Part shown: positions 47,534 through 58,133 of the stretch, piece after piece
Position numbering within the stretch: the stretch's first letter is position 1
How the letters are laid out: every line of letters begins with the position of its first letter
Origin: Desulfobotulus alkaliphilus
Lineage (GTDB): Bacteria; Desulfobacterota; Desulfobacteria; Desulfobacterales; ASO4-4
Direction: 5' to 3'
DNA length: 64,000 bases
Assembly (NCBI RefSeq): GCF_007830435.1
Contig: NZ_VLLC01000013.1
Coordinates: 2,783 to 66,782, forward strand
The notes under the pieces: model-generated
What the model saw: only the letters and a program-made list of their open reading frames with translations
Database searches by the model: none
What the model was told of the DNA's origin: nothing
Program-made: the position numbers and the translations under genes

Positions 47534-48358
47534 ATGGCAATCAAGAAAGTAAAGCCTACATCGGCGGGTCGCAGAGCACAGGAGTATTCTGCGTTTGACG
47601 AGATTACAAAAACCACGCCTGAAAAAAGTCTGCTGCGCCCCCTTAAAAAGAGCGGTGGCCGGAACGTCAATGGACGTATAACCTGCCGGCACCGGGGTGG
47701 TGGACACAGACGTCATTATCGTATTGTGGATTTCAAGCGGGACAAGGAAAATATTCCGGCCAAGGTAGCGGCCATCGAGTATGATCCCAACCGTACGGCA
47801 CGTATTGCACTCCTGCACTATGCAGATGGTGAAAAACGTTATATACTGGCTCCGTTTAACCTGAAAGTCGGAGATACGGTACAGTCCGGAGAAACGGCAG
47901 ATATCCGTCCCGGCAACACCCTGCCTCTGGCCAATATCCCTCTGGGTACCCAGATCCATAATATTGAGCTGAAAATCGGTAAAGGTGGACAGATTGTCCG
48001 CTCTGCCGGTGCTTCTGCCCAGCTTATGGCCAAGGAAGACGGATATGCGCTGGTTAAGCTTCCCTCGGGTGAGGTCCGCATGATTCTCCTCCGCTGCAAA
48101 GCCACCATCGGTGAGCTGGGCAACAAGGAACATGCCAACCTTTCTTTGGGTAAAGCCGGTCGTAAGCGCTGGATGGGTGTTCGTCCCAGTGTGCGTGGTG
48201 TGGCCATGAACCCTGTGGATCATCCCATGGGTGGTGGTGAAGGCCGTTCTTCCGGTGGACGTCATCCCTGTACTCCCTGGGGCAAACCCACCAAGGGCTA
48301 CAGAACCAGGAAAAATAAAGCCACCGACAAGTACATTGTACGACGGCGCTCCAAATAA
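47534..48358 (+). CDS. rplB: 50S ribosomal protein L2
   Basis: A 274-aa protein needed for subunit association and the peptidyl-transferase region. It has [22 protein letters not shown] and the C-terminal [20 protein letters not shown] with its conserved histidine. Confidence 0.98.
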   Translation: MAIKKVKPTSAGRRAQEYSAFDEITKTTPEKSLLRPLKKSGGRNVNGRITCRHRGGGHRRHYRIVDFKRDKENIPAKVAAIEYDPNRTARIALLHYADGEKRYILAPFNLKVGDTVQSGETADIRPGNTLPLANIPLGTQIHNIELKIGKGGQIVRSAGASAQLMAKEDGYALVKLPSGEVRMILLRCKATIGELGNKEHANLSLGKAGRKRWMGVRPSVRGVAMNPVDHPMGGGEGRSSGGRHPCTPWGKPTKGYRTRKNKATDKYIVRRRSK

Positions 48359-48366
48359 CCGTCTAA

Positions 48367-48384
48367 CACCGGTATGAACCGGTG
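48367..48384 (+). other. Small perfect hairpin between rplB and rpsS
   Basis: CACCGGT-ATGA-ACCGGTG, a 7-bp stem with a 4-nt loop, about 18 nt upstream of the rpsS start and just before its ribosome-binding site. It could tune rpsS translation or mRNA stability. Confidence 0.55.
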
Positions 48385-48402
48385 CACAGGGAGATTTTTT
48401 TC

Positions 48403-48684
48403 ATGCCTCGGTCGCTGAAAAAGGGTCCATATGTGGACCAGAGTCTTTTTAAGAAAATTGTTGCTGCGCAGGAAACCAGAAATAATAAGGTAATTAAAAC
48501 CTGGTCCAGGCGCTCTACTATTCTTCCCGAAATGGTCGGCCTGACACTGGCTGTCCATAACGGCAAGAAATTCATCCCGGTTTTTGTTTCCGAGAACATG
48601 GTAGGGCACAAGTTGGGTGAATTCTCTCCAACGCGGACATACTATGGTCATGCTGCGGATAAAAAATCCAAAATGAAGAAGTAA
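48403..48684 (+). CDS. rpsS: 30S ribosomal protein S19
   Basis: A 93-aa protein starting [18 protein letters not shown], with [20 protein letters not shown] and [14 protein letters not shown] 48403 has AGGGAG about 9 nt upstream; a start 7 codons earlier lies within the hairpin region and is rejected. Confidence 0.96.
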   Translation: MPRSLKKGPYVDQSLFKKIVAAQETRNNKVIKTWSRRSTILPEMVGLTLAVHNGKKFIPVFVSENMVGHKLGEFSPTRTYYGHAADKKSKMKK

Positions 48685-48696
48685 AGGATGACGGAG

Positions 48697-49032
48697 ATGG
48701 AGGTTAAGGCAGTTACCCGATATGTACGCATCTCTCCCCAGAAAGTACGCATGATCATCGATGCCGTGAAGGGCAAGCCGGTGGATGCGGGGATCAATGT
48801 GCTGCAGTTTATGCCCCAGAAAGCTGCTGGGATCTTGGGGAAAACGCTCAAGTCTGCTGTTGCCAATGCGGATCAGCAGGAAATCGACGTCGACTCCCTT
48901 TTTATAAAAAATATTTTTGTAGACCAGGGACCATCCCTCAAAAGATTCCGCCCCCGTGCCCGCGGAAGGGGTTCCCGGATTCTGAAACGGACCAGCCATA
49001 TCACGGTCATCGTTGCCGAGAAGACGGCCTAG
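48697..49032 (+). CDS. rplV: 50S ribosomal protein L22
   Basis: A 111-aa protein lining the exit tunnel. It starts [20 protein letters not shown] and ends [14 protein letters not shown] 48697 has AAAGG 9 nt upstream; the in-frame ATG at 48688 directly touches that site. Confidence 0.95.
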   Translation: MEVKAVTRYVRISPQKVRMIIDAVKGKPVDAGINVLQFMPQKAAGILGKTLKSAVANADQQEIDVDSLFIKNIFVDQGPSLKRFRPRARGRGSRILKRTSHITVIVAEKTA

Positions 49033-49045
49033 GAAGGAGGAGAGG

Positions 49046-49702
49046 TTGGGTCAGAAAGTTAATCCGACAGGACTGAGATTGGGAATCATTAGAACCTGGG
49101 ATTCCCGTTGGTATGCCAAGAAGAACTATGCGGACTTCATCTATGAGGATTTCAAAATCCGCAGGTTTCTGAAAAAACGTCTGGGTCATGCGGGCGTAGC
49201 AAAAGTTGAAATTGAACGATCCAATAAGCGTGTGCGTCTTCGGATTTTTACGGCACGCCCCGGTATTGTTATCGGGAAAAAGGGAGCAGAAATTGCCCAG
49301 CTGAAACAGGAGCTGACCAAGGTTGTTTCCCAGGAAGTAATGATTGATATTCAGGAAGTGCGCAAGCCCGAGCTGGATGCTCAGCTGGTGGCTGAAAACG
49401 TGGCGCAGCAGCTGGAGCGTCGTGTGGCTTTCCGCCGTGCCATGAAAAGGGGAGTTTCTTCAGCCATGCGTTTTGGTGCAGAAGGCGTGAAGGTTATCTG
49501 CTCCGGCCGTCTTGGTGGTGCGGAAATGGCCCGGACAGAGTGGTACAAAGAGGGACGTATTCCTCTGCATACCCTCCGGGCGGACATTGACTACGGTTTC
49601 GCCGAAGCCAAGACGACCTACGGACAGATTGGTGTGAAGGTTTTTATCTTTAAAGGCGAAGTTCTGAGCAAGGACAAAGTTCAGGCGGCTGCCGCCCGGT
49701 AG
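49046..49702 (+). CDS. rpsC: 30S ribosomal protein S3
   Basis: A 218-aa mRNA-entry protein with KH domain ([14 protein letters not shown]). The start is TTG, giving the conserved (M)[19 protein letters not shown], with AAGGAGGAG just upstream. The frame extends 11 codons into rplV without conservation. Confidence 0.96.
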   Translation: MGQKVNPTGLRLGIIRTWDSRWYAKKNYADFIYEDFKIRRFLKKRLGHAGVAKVEIERSNKRVRLRIFTARPGIVIGKKGAEIAQLKQELTKVVSQEVMIDIQEVRKPELDAQLVAENVAQQLERRVAFRRAMKRGVSSAMRFGAEGVKVICSGRLGGAEMARTEWYKEGRIPLHTLRADIDYGFAEAKTTYGQIGVKVFIFKGEVLSKDKVQAAAAR

Positions 49703-49725
49703 GTCGCTTCAGGAGTTTATGAGAG

Positions 49726-50142
49726 ATGCTGAGTCCCAAGAGATTTAAGTTCCGGAAACAGCAGCGTGGCAGAATGAAGGGTTCAGCCCAGCGCGGGGCT
49801 ACTTTGAGTTTTGGTGAGTTTGGTCTTCAGGCCCTTGAGTGTGGCTATATCAACTCCCGTCAGATTGAGTCTGCGCGTATTGCCATGACTCGCCATGTCC
49901 GGCGTGGCGGTAAAATGTGGATTCGGATTTTTCCGGACAAACCCATTACCAAAAAACCTGCAGAGGTTCGTATGGGTAAGGGGAAAGGCCCCCATGACAG
50001 TTGGGTGGCCGTGATCAAACCCGGACGAATTCTTTATGAGATGGAAGGTGTACCCCGGGAGAAGGCCATGGAGGCCTTGCGCCTGGCTTCCTACAAACTT
50101 CCGGTAAAAACCCGGTTCGTAGAAAGAGGCGATTGGCAATGA
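49726..50142 (+). CDS. rplP: 50S ribosomal protein L16
   Basis: A 138-aa protein near the A site: [37 protein letters not shown], and the MGKGKGP loop. The stop overlaps the rpmC start (ATGA). Confidence 0.97.
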   Translation: MLSPKRFKFRKQQRGRMKGSAQRGATLSFGEFGLQALECGYINSRQIESARIAMTRHVRRGGKMWIRIFPDKPITKKPAEVRMGKGKGPHDSWVAVIKPGRILYEMEGVPREKAMEALRLASYKLPVKTRFVERGDWQ

Positions 50143-50342
50143 AAGCAAATGAATTGAGATCGCTTGACACGAACGAGCTTGAAGCCAGATTGAAGGATTT
50201 CAGGCAGGAGCATATGAACCTGCGTTTCCGTCATGCGACGGCACAGCTCGATAACACAGCCTCCCTTAAACTGATTAAAAAGAAGGTGGCCCGTGTCATG
50301 ACAGTGATCCAGCAACGGAAATCCAAGGGGCAGGATGCGTAA
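50139..50342 (+). CDS. rpmC: 50S ribosomal protein L29
   Basis: A 67-aa all-helical protein at the tunnel exit: [21 protein letters not shown], ending [15 protein letters not shown]. It is coupled to rplP by ATGA, and its TAA overlaps the rpsQ ATG (TAATG). Confidence 0.96.
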   Translation: MKANELRSLDTNELEARLKDFRQEHMNLRFRHATAQLDNTASLKLIKKKVARVMTVIQQRKSKGQDA

Positions 50343-50599
50343 TGAATGAGCGTGGAATGAGACGACAGCAGCTTGCAACCGTTGTTTCGGATAAAATGGA
50401 TAAAACCGTTGTTGTCCGGGTAGAGCGGGTGATCAAGCACAAGCTGTACAAAAAGTATGTGAAAACGCATAAGAAGTATGCGGCCCATGACGAGGAAAAC
50501 GCCTGTAAGATAGGGGATCGTGTAATTATCACGGAAAGCCGTCCCTTAAGCAAAAGCAAACACTGGCGTGTCAGTAAAATCGTTGAAAAAACGGCTTGA
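50342..50599 (+). CDS. rpsQ: 30S ribosomal protein S17
   Basis: An 85-aa primary rRNA-binding OB-fold protein: [28 protein letters not shown], then [28 protein letters not shown]. It starts within the rpmC stop. Confidence 0.97.
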   Translation: MNERGMRRQQLATVVSDKMDKTVVVRVERVIKHKLYKKYVKTHKKYAAHDEENACKIGDRVIITESRPLSKSKHWRVSKIVEKTA

Positions 50600-50616
50600 T
50601 ATAAGGAAAGATCGCC

Positions 50617-50985
50617 ATGATTCAGGCTGAAAGCAGACTTACGGTGGCAGATAATTCCGGAGCCAAGGAAGTTTATTGCATCAAGGTTCTGGGAGGCTCT
50701 AAGCGGCGTTACGCCGGCATCGGTGACGTTATTGTGGTGTCTGTCAAAGAAGCGATCCCCAATTCCAAAGTGAAAAAAGGGGATGTGCAGAAAGCTGTGA
50801 TTGTAAGAACATCCAAGGAGATTGCACGTCCGGATGGTTCCAAAATCCGCTTTGATGACAATTCCGCTGTCTTGATTAACAACAACAGAGAACCCATCGG
50901 CACCCGTATCTTCGGACCTGTTGCACGGGAGTTGCGTGCAAAGCGTTTTATGAAGATTGTCTCCCTGGCGCCCGAGGTCCTCTAA
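50617..50985 (+). CDS. rplN: 50S ribosomal protein L14
   Basis: A 122-aa subunit-interface protein: [49 protein letters not shown]. It forms the L14-L24-L5 head of the spc block. Confidence 0.98.
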   Translation: MIQAESRLTVADNSGAKEVYCIKVLGGSKRRYAGIGDVIVVSVKEAIPNSKVKKGDVQKAVIVRTSKEIARPDGSKIRFDDNSAVLINNNREPIGTRIFGPVARELRAKRFMKIVSLAPEVL

Positions 50986-51016
50986 CCGGCAGGCCACAAG
51001 GAGAATCGAGTACGTG

Positions 51017-51343
51017 ATGACGGTAAAAACGAATATAAAAAAAGAAGACAAGGTCAAGGTTATTGCCGGTAAGGATGAAGGAAAGATCGGCAAGGTTCTC
51101 AAGGTGATCCGCAAAGATAACCGGGTGATTGTTGAGAACATCAATAAGGTGAAACGCCATGTGAAGCCGGATATGAAAAACCGGCAGGGCGGGATCATCG
51201 AACAGGAGGCCCCGATTCATCTGTCCAATGTCATGCTGATGTGCAATCACTGCATGAAGGCGTCACGCATCCGGATGCAGGAACTGGAAAACGGAAAAAA
51301 AGTGCGTGTGTGCAGAAAATGCAATGAAAACATTGACGCTTAA
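51017..51343 (+). CDS. rplX: 50S ribosomal protein L24 with zinc ribbon
   Basis: A 108-aa assembly initiator with KOW motif (KVKVIAGKDEGKIGKVLKVI). The C-terminal part has CNHC...CRKC, a zinc-ribbon pair seen in only some L24 proteins. AAGGAG is 13 nt before this ATG and 10 nt before a GTG immediately upstream (51014), so the exact start is open. Confidence 0.95.
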   Translation: MTVKTNIKKEDKVKVIAGKDEGKIGKVLKVIRKDNRVIVENINKVKRHVKPDMKNRQGGIIEQEAPIHLSNVMLMCNHCMKASRIRMQELENGKKVRVCRKCNENIDA

Positions 51344-51382
51344 TGACCGGGCGGGTGGTTCAGGATCGTGCCGGAGGATCGA

Positions 51383-51922
51383 ATGTCGTATTTAAAGAGT
51401 AAGTATGAGGGGGAAGTTGTTCCCCAGCTCATGGAAACTTTTCAGTACAGGAATCCCATGCAGGTTCCCCGCATTGAAAAAGTCGTCCTGAACATGGGTC
51501 TTGGTGAGGCTATCCATAACAGCAAAATCCTGGATGCTGCTGCCGATGAACTGGGTAAGATTGCCGGTCAGAAGCCTGTGATAACGCGGGCAAAGAAGTC
51601 CATAGCCGCTTTTAAGCTTCGTGAGGGAATGCCCATTGGCTGCACGGTAACCCTTCGCCAGCAGCGGATGTATGATTTTCTGACACGTCTGCTCAATGCT
51701 GCTTTGCCCCGTGTTCGGGATTTTAAAGGGGTTTCGGGTAAAGCCTTTGATGGTAACGGCAACTATACCCTTGGTATTCGGGAGCAGATCATTTTCCCTG
51801 AGATTGACTATGATAAGATTGATAAGGTCAAGGGGCTTAATGTCTGCATTGTGACATCCGCTAAAACCAATGCGGAAGCCAAGGAGTTGCTCCGGCTCAT
51901 GGGGATGCCTTTCCGGAACTGA
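51383..51922 (+). CDS. rplE: 50S ribosomal protein L5
   Basis: A 179-aa 5S rRNA-binding protein: [56 protein letters not shown] 51383 follows GGAGG by 5 nt. Confidence 0.97.
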   Translation: MSYLKSKYEGEVVPQLMETFQYRNPMQVPRIEKVVLNMGLGEAIHNSKILDAAADELGKIAGQKPVITRAKKSIAAFKLREGMPIGCTVTLRQQRMYDFLTRLLNAALPRVRDFKGVSGKAFDGNGNYTLGIREQIIFPEIDYDKIDKVKGLNVCIVTSAKTNAEAKELLRLMGMPFRN

Positions 51923-51959
51923 TAAAATAATTTTCGGAAGGGAATTTAGGAGGAAAAAA

Positions 51960-52145
51960 GTGGCCAAGAAATCTTTGATCGCAAAAGCAAATCGTAAGCC
52001 CAAATTCCAGGTGCGCGCGTATAACCGCTGTCCTGTTTGTGGCCGCCCCAGAGCCTTTCTTCGGAAGTTTGGTCTGTGCCGTATCTGTTTCAGAAAGATG
52101 GCATCCGAAGGTCTGTTGCCCGGGGTAACCAAGTCCAGCTGGTAA
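51960..52145 (+). CDS. rpsN: 30S ribosomal protein S14, zinc-binding type
   Basis: A 61-aa short S14 (type Z) starting with GTG after AGGAGG. The zinc site is [20 protein letters not shown]. It lacks the long N-terminal part of the zinc-free form. Confidence 0.96.
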   Translation: MAKKSLIAKANRKPKFQVRAYNRCPVCGRPRAFLRKFGLCRICFRKMASEGLLPGVTKSSW

Positions 52146-52192
52146 AAGCGGGATCTGGAATGGAATCAAGGGACGATAATGGAGAGAAATAA

Positions 52193-52594
52193 ATGGCAGC
52201 AATCATAGATCCCATCGCGGATATGCTGACCCGTATAAGAAATGGCGGGAAAGCAAAATTCGCCAGTGTGGATATGCCCAGCTCTAAAATCAAGCTGGAA
52301 CTCGCAAGGGTTCTCAAGGAGCAGGGTTACGTCAAAAATTTTAAAAAAGTTGATGATGGCAAACAGGGCATTCTTCGGGTCTATCTGAAATATACAGATG
52401 GCCAGAAGCATGTGATTTATGGCATTGACCGCGTGAGCAAGCCCAGTTGTCGGACCTATGCAAAGACTGGTGAGATAAAGCCCGTTCTTAATGGACTTGG
52501 CATAGCGATTCTTTCCACCTCCAAGGGAATTCTCACCGACAAGCAGGCCAAGACTGAGAATGTCGGTGGAGAAGTGCTCTGCAACGTCTGGTAG
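52193..52594 (+). CDS. rpsH: 30S ribosomal protein S8
   Basis: A 133-aa protein that binds 16S rRNA helix 21 and, in E. coli, represses the spc operon. DPIADMLTRIRNG at the start and SKGILTDKQAKTENVGGEVLC at the end are typical. Confidence 0.98.
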   Translation: MAAIIDPIADMLTRIRNGGKAKFASVDMPSSKIKLELARVLKEQGYVKNFKKVDDGKQGILRVYLKYTDGQKHVIYGIDRVSKPSCRTYAKTGEIKPVLNGLGIAILSTSKGILTDKQAKTENVGGEVLCNVW

Positions 52595-52610
52595 GAGTCG
52601 AGGAGAGATC

Positions 52611-53147
52611 ATGTCAAGAATTGGAAAAAAACCGATCCAGGTTCCGGCCAAGGTGACTGTTCGTTATGCAGATCGTGTGCTGAGCGTTGATGGTCCTCTG
52701 GGTAAGCTGCAGCGTGAAATTCATCCGTCTGTGGATCTTGAGGTACTTGAAAATGTCATGCATGTAAAACCGCTGACGGAAGACAGGCAGGCCGTTGCCT
52801 TCCAGGGCATGACCCGGGCACTTGTGGCCAATATGGTTACCGGTGTTAGTGAAGGCTTTAAAAAGGTTCTTCAAATCAATGGTATTGGTTACAGAGCCGA
52901 GCTTAAAACGGATGTTCTTACCCTGCATGTGGGCTACTCCAATCCCGTGGACTATCCTGTTCCCGAAGGAATCAGCCTGGATGTGGCAAAGAACAATGAT
53001 ATTACGATATCCGGTGTTGACAAGCAGAAAGTTGGACAGGTCGCTGCGGAGATCCGGTCCGTTCGTCCTCCTGAACCCTATAAGGGTAAGGGCATCAAGT
53101 ATGCGGATGAACATATTATTCGTAAGGCTGGTAAGGCCGCCAAGTAA
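52611..53147 (+). CDS. rplF: 50S ribosomal protein L6
   Basis: A 178-aa protein beside the sarcin-ricin loop: [17 protein letters not shown], and the end [27 protein letters not shown] 52611 has GGAG 6 nt upstream. Confidence 0.97.
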   Translation: MSRIGKKPIQVPAKVTVRYADRVLSVDGPLGKLQREIHPSVDLEVLENVMHVKPLTEDRQAVAFQGMTRALVANMVTGVSEGFKKVLQINGIGYRAELKTDVLTLHVGYSNPVDYPVPEGISLDVAKNNDITISGVDKQKVGQVAAEIRSVRPPEPYKGKGIKYADEHIIRKAGKAAK

Positions 53148-53215
53148 AAAAGGATCGGGCCCAGGCCCAAAGGGGCCATAGTGGGACGTTTCGAAACCAA
53201 AGAGGATTTAAGGGA

Positions 53216-53581
53216 ATGAGCTGCAATTCCAAAAAAGTGACGCGGCTGAAAAGAAAGATCCGTATCCGTAAAAAAATACGGGGAACTGCCGCGCGCCCGA
53301 GACTGTGTGTTTTCAGAAGTGCCAGGCATATTTATGCTCAGGTCATTGATGATATTGAAGGGCGTACTCTGTTTTCTGCATCCAGTGTTGAAAAAGACAT
53401 TCTGGATACCGACGAAGCCAAGGCCAAGCTGGACCGGGCCAAGGTAATCGGTAAGAAGCTGGCAGAGCGTGCCGTGGCCGGTGGCGTGACCCAGGTGGTT
53501 TTTGACCGCAATGGGTTTATTTATCATGGCCGGGTTAAAGCCGTGGCCGACGGTGCCAGAGAAGCGGGCCTGGAATTTTAA
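53216..53581 (+). CDS. rplR: 50S ribosomal protein L18
   Basis: A 121-aa 5S rRNA-binding protein. [31 protein letters not shown] is typical, as is [28 protein letters not shown]. Confidence 0.97.
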   Translation: MSCNSKKVTRLKRKIRIRKKIRGTAARPRLCVFRSARHIYAQVIDDIEGRTLFSASSVEKDILDTDEAKAKLDRAKVIGKKLAERAVAGGVTQVVFDRNGFIYHGRVKAVADGAREAGLEF

Positions 53582-53598
53582 GGTAAGGAGGCTGTGCC

Positions 53599-54096
53599 TT
53601 GTTTAAAAAAGACACGGGTGAAAAACAGTACATCGACAAGGTTGTGTACATCAACCGCGTTGCCAAGGTGGTCAAGGGCGGTCGTCGGTTCAGTTTCAGT
53701 GCCATTGTCGTTGTTGGTGACGGTGAAGGTAAGGTGGGTTGGGGCCTTGGTAAGGCTGGGGAAGTTCCTGAAGCCATCCGTAAGGGCGTGGAGCAGGCCA
53801 AGAAGAATATGGTAAAAATTCCCCTGACGGCGGAAGGTTCGCTTCCATTTGAAGTTACTGGCAGATTTGGTGCTGGCAAGGTATTGCTCAAGCCAGCTTC
53901 CCAGGGTACCGGGCTGATTGCCGGCGGTGCTGTGCGTGCCGTACTTGAGGCTGTCGGTGTCAAGGATATTCTGACGAAATGCCTTGGGTCCAACAACCCC
54001 CACAACATGGTCAAAGCAACCATTGAGGGGCTGAGCAGACTGGAAAGCCCGGCCCAGATTGCCAGACGGCGCGGTCTGCGGATCGAAGATCTGTAA
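53599..54096 (+). CDS. rpsE: 30S ribosomal protein S5
   Basis: A 165-aa fidelity protein. It starts with TTG, 8 nt after AAGGAGG. It has [43 protein letters not shown] and the C-terminal [14 protein letters not shown]. Confidence 0.96.
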   Translation: MFKKDTGEKQYIDKVVYINRVAKVVKGGRRFSFSAIVVVGDGEGKVGWGLGKAGEVPEAIRKGVEQAKKNMVKIPLTAEGSLPFEVTGRFGAGKVLLKPASQGTGLIAGGAVRAVLEAVGVKDILTKCLGSNNPHNMVKATIEGLSRLESPAQIARRRGLRIEDL

Positions 54097-54110
54097 AGGG
54101 GAAAATCGTA

Positions 54111-54293
54111 ATGGGAACCAAGCTCAATATTCAGTTGGTAAGGAGTATGGTGGGTAAACCGGAAAAGCAGCGGAAAGTGCTGCGGGCGCTGGGGCTGACC
54201 AGGATGCATAAAATGGTAACCCTTGACGCCAATCCTGCCATACAGGGTATGATTACCAAAGTTGCCCATATGGTGAAAGTGGAGGAGGTGTAA
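54111..54293 (+). CDS. rpmD: 50S ribosomal protein L30
   Basis: A 60-aa protein: LNIQLVRSMVGKPEKQRKVLRALGL, ending AHMVKVEEV. It lies between rpsE and rplO as usual. Confidence 0.96.
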   Translation: MGTKLNIQLVRSMVGKPEKQRKVLRALGLTRMHKMVTLDANPAIQGMITKVAHMVKVEEV

Positions 54294-54294
54294 G

Positions 54295-54735
54295 ATGGTT
54301 AAACTCTATGAACTTTCTCCGGCAGAGGGCTCGACCCGTAAACGCAAGCGCAAAGGGCGCGGTGTTGCTTCCGGGAATGGTACGACTGCTGGCCGTGGTT
54401 ACAACGGACAGAATTCCCGCTCTGGCGGTAAAGTCCGTGCCGGCTTTGAAGGCGGGCAGATGCCCTTGCACCGTCGCCTTCCCAAGCGCGGCTTTACGAG
54501 TATTTTTAAAACGCAGTTTGCCGTTGTCAATCTTTCGGACCTGTCCAGATTTGAAGCCAACGCCCTTGTGGACGAGGCAACACTTCTTCAGGCAGGTGTG
54601 GTCAGGCAGGTAAAAGATGGTGTCAAGCTCCTTGCAAAGGGAGACGTCTCCGTACCTCTGACCGTACAGGTATCCCGGATCAGCCAGGCTGCCAAAGCAA
54701 AAATTGAAGCAGCCGGTGGCAAAGTCGAAGGGTAA
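54295..54735 (+). CDS. rplO: 50S ribosomal protein L15
   Basis: A 146-aa protein with the Gly/Arg-rich N-terminal extension (KRKGRGVASGNGTTAGRG...GFEGGQMPLHRRLPKRGF). GGAGGAGG, at the end of rpmD, is its ribosome-binding site, and the gene starts 2 nt after the rpmD stop codon end. Confidence 0.97.
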   Translation: MVKLYELSPAEGSTRKRKRKGRGVASGNGTTAGRGYNGQNSRSGGKVRAGFEGGQMPLHRRLPKRGFTSIFKTQFAVVNLSDLSRFEANALVDEATLLQAGVVRQVKDGVKLLAKGDVSVPLTVQVSRISQAAKAKIEAAGGKVEG

Positions 54736-54742
54736 ATGACTT

Positions 54743-56062
54743 ATGGTGGGTAGTGGCTTTCAGAATATTTTCAGGGTACCAGAGTTAAAACGGCGGGTAT
54801 TGTTTACCCTGATGATGCTGGTGGTTTACCGTATCGGGGTTCATGTGCCTACCCCTGGCATTGACAGGGAGGCTCTGGGGGCTATTTTTGCCCGGACCCA
54901 GGGAACCCTTTTTGCCATGTTTGACATGTTTTCCGGTGGGGCCTTGGAACAACTGTCGGTCTTTGCCCTCGGAATCATGCCCTACATCAGTGCTTCCATC
55001 ATCATTCAGCTTCTTACTGTAGCCGTTCCCCACCTGGAGCGTCTTAAGAAAGAAGGTGAGCAGGGGCGTCGCAAGATTACCCAGTATACCCGCTACGGTA
55101 CGATCGTCCTCAGTGTTATCCAAGGGCTTGGTATCAGTATCGGCCTTGAAAGCATGATGGCTCCGGGTGGTGGAGCCGTTGTCATGGATCCAGGCTGGGG
55201 CTTCCGTATCATGACGGTGATTACCCTGACATCCGGGACCGCATTTATCATGTGGCTGGGTGAGCAGGTCACCGAAAGGGGTGTTGGAAACGGAATTTCT
55301 TTGGTAATTTTTGCAGGTATTGTTGCAGGGCTGCCCTCTGCCATGGGAAATACCTTCCGCCTTCTTAAAACCGGTGAGATGGGTATTTTTCTGGTGGTGT
55401 TCCTTGTGGTCATGATGATTTCAGTTGTCGCATTTATCGTTTTTGTGGAACAGGGGCAACGCCGTATCCCCGTACATTATGCCAAACGTGTAGTTGGTAA
55501 TAAAATGTATGGTGGTCAGACATCCCACCTCCCTTTGAAAGTTAATACTTCAGGGGTTATTCCACCGATTTTTGCTTCTTCCATCATCATGTTCCCAGCA
55601 ACCATAGCCAGCTTCATTGATCTTCCCATGATGCGGGGAGTCATGGATGCCCTGCATCCGGGCGGTGTCCTTTATGAGGCTATTTTTGTTCTTTTTATCT
55701 TTTTCTTCTGCTTTTTTTATACAGCCATTGTGTTCAATCCCGTGGATGTTGCAGAGAATATGAGAAAAAACGGGGGTTATATCCCCGGAATACGACCCGG
55801 CAAACGGACTTCGGATTTTATTGATAAGGTGCTGACACGCCTGACCCTCAGCGGGGCCACCTATGTGTCAGCGGTATGCGTCCTGCCTTCCATACTCATT
55901 ACCCAGTTCAATGTGCCTTTTTATTTCGGAGGCACGGCCTTGCTCATCGTTGTGGCGGTTTCTCTGGATACGGTATCCCAGATGGAATCCCATATGCTGA
56001 CGAGGAACTACGAAGGGTTTTTGAATAAGAAAACTGGAAGGATTCGGGGACGACGCGGATGA
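54743..56062 (+). CDS. secY: Preprotein translocase subunit SecY
   Basis: The channel subunit of the Sec translocon, 439 aa with ten membrane segments. [10 protein letters not shown], the plug-region [20 protein letters not shown] and the cytoplasmic loop [12 protein letters not shown] are present. It is 7 nt from rplO. adk and map, often found next, are absent; a 118-bp gap leads to infA. Confidence 0.97.
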   Translation: MVGSGFQNIFRVPELKRRVLFTLMMLVVYRIGVHVPTPGIDREALGAIFARTQGTLFAMFDMFSGGALEQLSVFALGIMPYISASIIIQLLTVAVPHLERLKKEGEQGRRKITQYTRYGTIVLSVIQGLGISIGLESMMAPGGGAVVMDPGWGFRIMTVITLTSGTAFIMWLGEQVTERGVGNGISLVIFAGIVAGLPSAMGNTFRLLKTGEMGIFLVVFLVVMMISVVAFIVFVEQGQRRIPVHYAKRVVGNKMYGGQTSHLPLKVNTSGVIPPIFASSIIMFPATIASFIDLPMMRGVMDALHPGGVLYEAIFVLFIFFFCFFYTAIVFNPVDVAENMRKNGGYIPGIRPGKRTSDFIDKVLTRLTLSGATYVSAVCVLPSILITQFNVPFYFGGTALLIVVAVSLDTVSQMESHMLTRNYEGFLNKKTGRIRGRRG

Positions 56063-56180
56063 TCAGTTTTTCCCGGTCCTTTTGCGGCCGGAAAATAAGT
56101 ATGGACTCGGGCATCCTGCGGTGTTATATTTCCGGGTCTTTGCATGATACGGATACCCTTTTGGGTATCCAGGAGGATCA

Positions 56181-56399
56181 ATGGCCAAGGAAGATGCAAT
56201 CAAGGTGCAGGGCGAAGTAGTTGAAACCTTGCCGAATGCGATGTTTCGCGTGCGCCTCGAAAACGGGCATGAAATTTTGGCGCATATCTCCGGGAAAATG
56301 CGTATGCATTTTATCAAAATACTGCCCGGAGATAAGGTGACGGTTGAGTTGTCCCCATATGATTTGACCCGGGGACGGATCACCTACCGATCCAAGTAG
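56181..56399 (+). CDS. infA: Translation initiation factor IF-1
   Basis: A 72-aa OB-fold protein: [45 protein letters not shown] lies just upstream. Confidence 0.98.
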   Translation: MAKEDAIKVQGEVVETLPNAMFRVRLENGHEILAHISGKMRMHFIKILPGDKVTVELSPYDLTRGRITYRSK

Positions 56400-56428
56400 G
56401 AATCGGTTTAAGAAATGAGGAGCTTCCC

Positions 56429-56542
56429 ATGAAAGTCAGGGCTTCAGTTAAAAAAATTTGCACAAAATGCAAAGTCGTGAAGCGCAAGGGCGTAGTACGT
56501 GTGATTTGTGAAAACAAGCGGCATAAACAGCGGCAAGGGTAA
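56429..56542 (+). CDS. rpmJ: 50S ribosomal protein L36
   Basis: A 37-aa zinc-ribbon protein, [20 protein letters not shown]..., with Cys11, Cys14, Cys27 and His32 as the zinc ligands (C+ form). GAGGAG lies upstream. Confidence 0.96.
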   Translation: MKVRASVKKICTKCKVVKRKGVVRVICENKRHKQRQG

Positions 56543-56553
56543 AGGGGGATACT

Positions 56554-56922
56554 TTGGCTCGAATTGCAGGTGTGGATCTTCCCAGAAAAAAGCGTGTGGA
56601 TATCGCTTTAACGTATATTTATGGTATCGGCAGAACCAGTGCATCCAGAATTGTTGGTGGTCTGGGTCTTGATGGCGCCACCAGGGTTGATGCCCTCACG
56701 GATGATGAAATCAATGGCATCCGTAAGGCAATTGACGGGGAATTCAAGGTGGAAGGAGAACTTCGTTCTGAGGTTTCCATGAACGTCAAGCGGCTGATGG
56801 ATCTGGGGTGTTACAGGGGCCTGCGGCATCGCAGGGGACTGCCTGTTAATGGTCAGCGTACCCGGACCAATGCGCGGACGCGTAAGGGACCGAGAAGAGC
56901 GGCCATCAAGAAGAAAAAGTAA
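56554..56922 (+). CDS. rpsM: 30S ribosomal protein S13
   Basis: A 122-aa 30S head protein. TTG start giving (M)[25 protein letters not shown], with AAAGGGGG upstream. The C-terminal [16 protein letters not shown] is typical. Confidence 0.96.
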   Translation: MARIAGVDLPRKKRVDIALTYIYGIGRTSASRIVGGLGLDGATRVDALTDDEINGIRKAIDGEFKVEGELRSEVSMNVKRLMDLGCYRGLRHRRGLPVNGQRTRTNARTRKGPRRAAIKKKK

Positions 56923-56942
56923 GCAGGAGACAGGATTAGATT

Positions 56943-57335
56943 ATGGCCAAAGCACGTTCTGCTAAAAAGACTAAGAAGGTTAAAAAGAATATTTCGACGG
57001 GTGTTGTGCATATTCAGTCCACTTTCAACAACACCATTGTAACCATCTCCGACACCGCAGGTGGCGTTGTTTCCTGGTCTTCTTCCGGAGCTATGGGGTT
57101 TAAGGGGTCAAGAAAAAGTACGCCCTTTGCTGCCCAGATGGCTGCAGAAGATGCTGCCAAAAAAGCCCAGGAACACGGCATGCGGAATGTGGAAGTTTAT
57201 GTAAAAGGCCCCGGATCGGGCCGCGAATCCGCTCTGCGTGCCATACAGGGAACGGGTTTTACAGTGACCATGATTAAAGATGTCACTCCGGTACCCCACA
57301 ACGGCTGCCGGCCCCCCAAGCGTCGCCGGGTGTAA
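56943..57335 (+). CDS. rpsK: 30S ribosomal protein S11
   Basis: A 130-aa platform protein: [32 protein letters not shown], and the end [17 protein letters not shown]. Confidence 0.98.
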   Translation: MAKARSAKKTKKVKKNISTGVVHIQSTFNNTIVTISDTAGGVVSWSSSGAMGFKGSRKSTPFAAQMAAEDAAKKAQEHGMRNVEVYVKGPGSGRESALRAIQGTGFTVTMIKDVTPVPHNGCRPPKRRRV

Positions 57336-57412
57336 TTGAAGCCCCGGTCCGTCCACAGGCGGGCATCGGTAATCCATAGTAGCGTAGTGCTGAGTGTTTG
57401 AAGGAGGATACC

Positions 57413-58039
57413 TTGTCCAGATACCGCGGTTCCGTCTGTCGTATGTGCAGACGTGAAAACATGAAATTATTTCTTAAGGGTGATCGCTGCTTTTCGGACA
57501 AATGCAGCTTTGACCGTAGACCCTATGCTCCTGGTCAGCATGGCCAGCGTCGGAGCAAGGTTTCAGATTATGGGATACAGCTTCGGGAAAAGCAGAAGGT
57601 CAAGCGCCTGTATGGGCTTTCTGAAAAACAGTTTCGTCTGACCTTCAGCAAGGCAGAACAGAAAAAGGGAATTACCGGCATCAATCTTCTGATGCATCTG
57701 GAATCCCGTCTGGATAACGTGGTTTACCGTATGGGTTTTGTGAATTCCCGTACCCAGGGTCGCCACTTTGTCCGTCATAACCATTTTTTAGTAAACGGTA
57801 TCCGGGTGAACATCCCTTCCTATGTGGTTAAGGCCGGTGATGTTATTGAAATCCGTGAAAAAAGCCGGAAGGTTCAGGCGGTGAGTGATGCCATGGACGC
57901 TGTGGTGCGTCGTGGTGTTCCCCAGTGGCTGGAGCTGGATAAGGATGGATTTAAAGGGACGGTAAAATCTGCACCTGTTCGTGAAGATATTACACTGCCA
58001 ATTCAGGAGCAGCTCATTGTTGAATTGTACTCCAAGTAG
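57413..58039 (+). CDS. rpsD: 30S ribosomal protein S4, zinc-binding form
   Basis: A 208-aa primary rRNA binder and, in E. coli, repressor of the alpha operon. TTG start 5 nt after AAGGAGG gives (M)[14 protein letters not shown]. Cysteines CRMC...CFSDKC form the zinc finger. The S4 domain [16 protein letters not shown] follows. Confidence 0.96.
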   Translation: MSRYRGSVCRMCRRENMKLFLKGDRCFSDKCSFDRRPYAPGQHGQRRSKVSDYGIQLREKQKVKRLYGLSEKQFRLTFSKAEQKKGITGINLLMHLESRLDNVVYRMGFVNSRTQGRHFVRHNHFLVNGIRVNIPSYVVKAGDVIEIREKSRKVQAVSDAMDAVVRRGVPQWLELDKDGFKGTVKSAPVREDITLPIQEQLIVELYSK

Positions 58040-58133
58040 GCCCCGTCATCCTCGGTCACATGACCGGGCGGGTAGGGCTGTTGCTTCCCGAACCGGATCG
58101 GGCATCCTCTGAACCGATTGGAGATAAGGCCAT

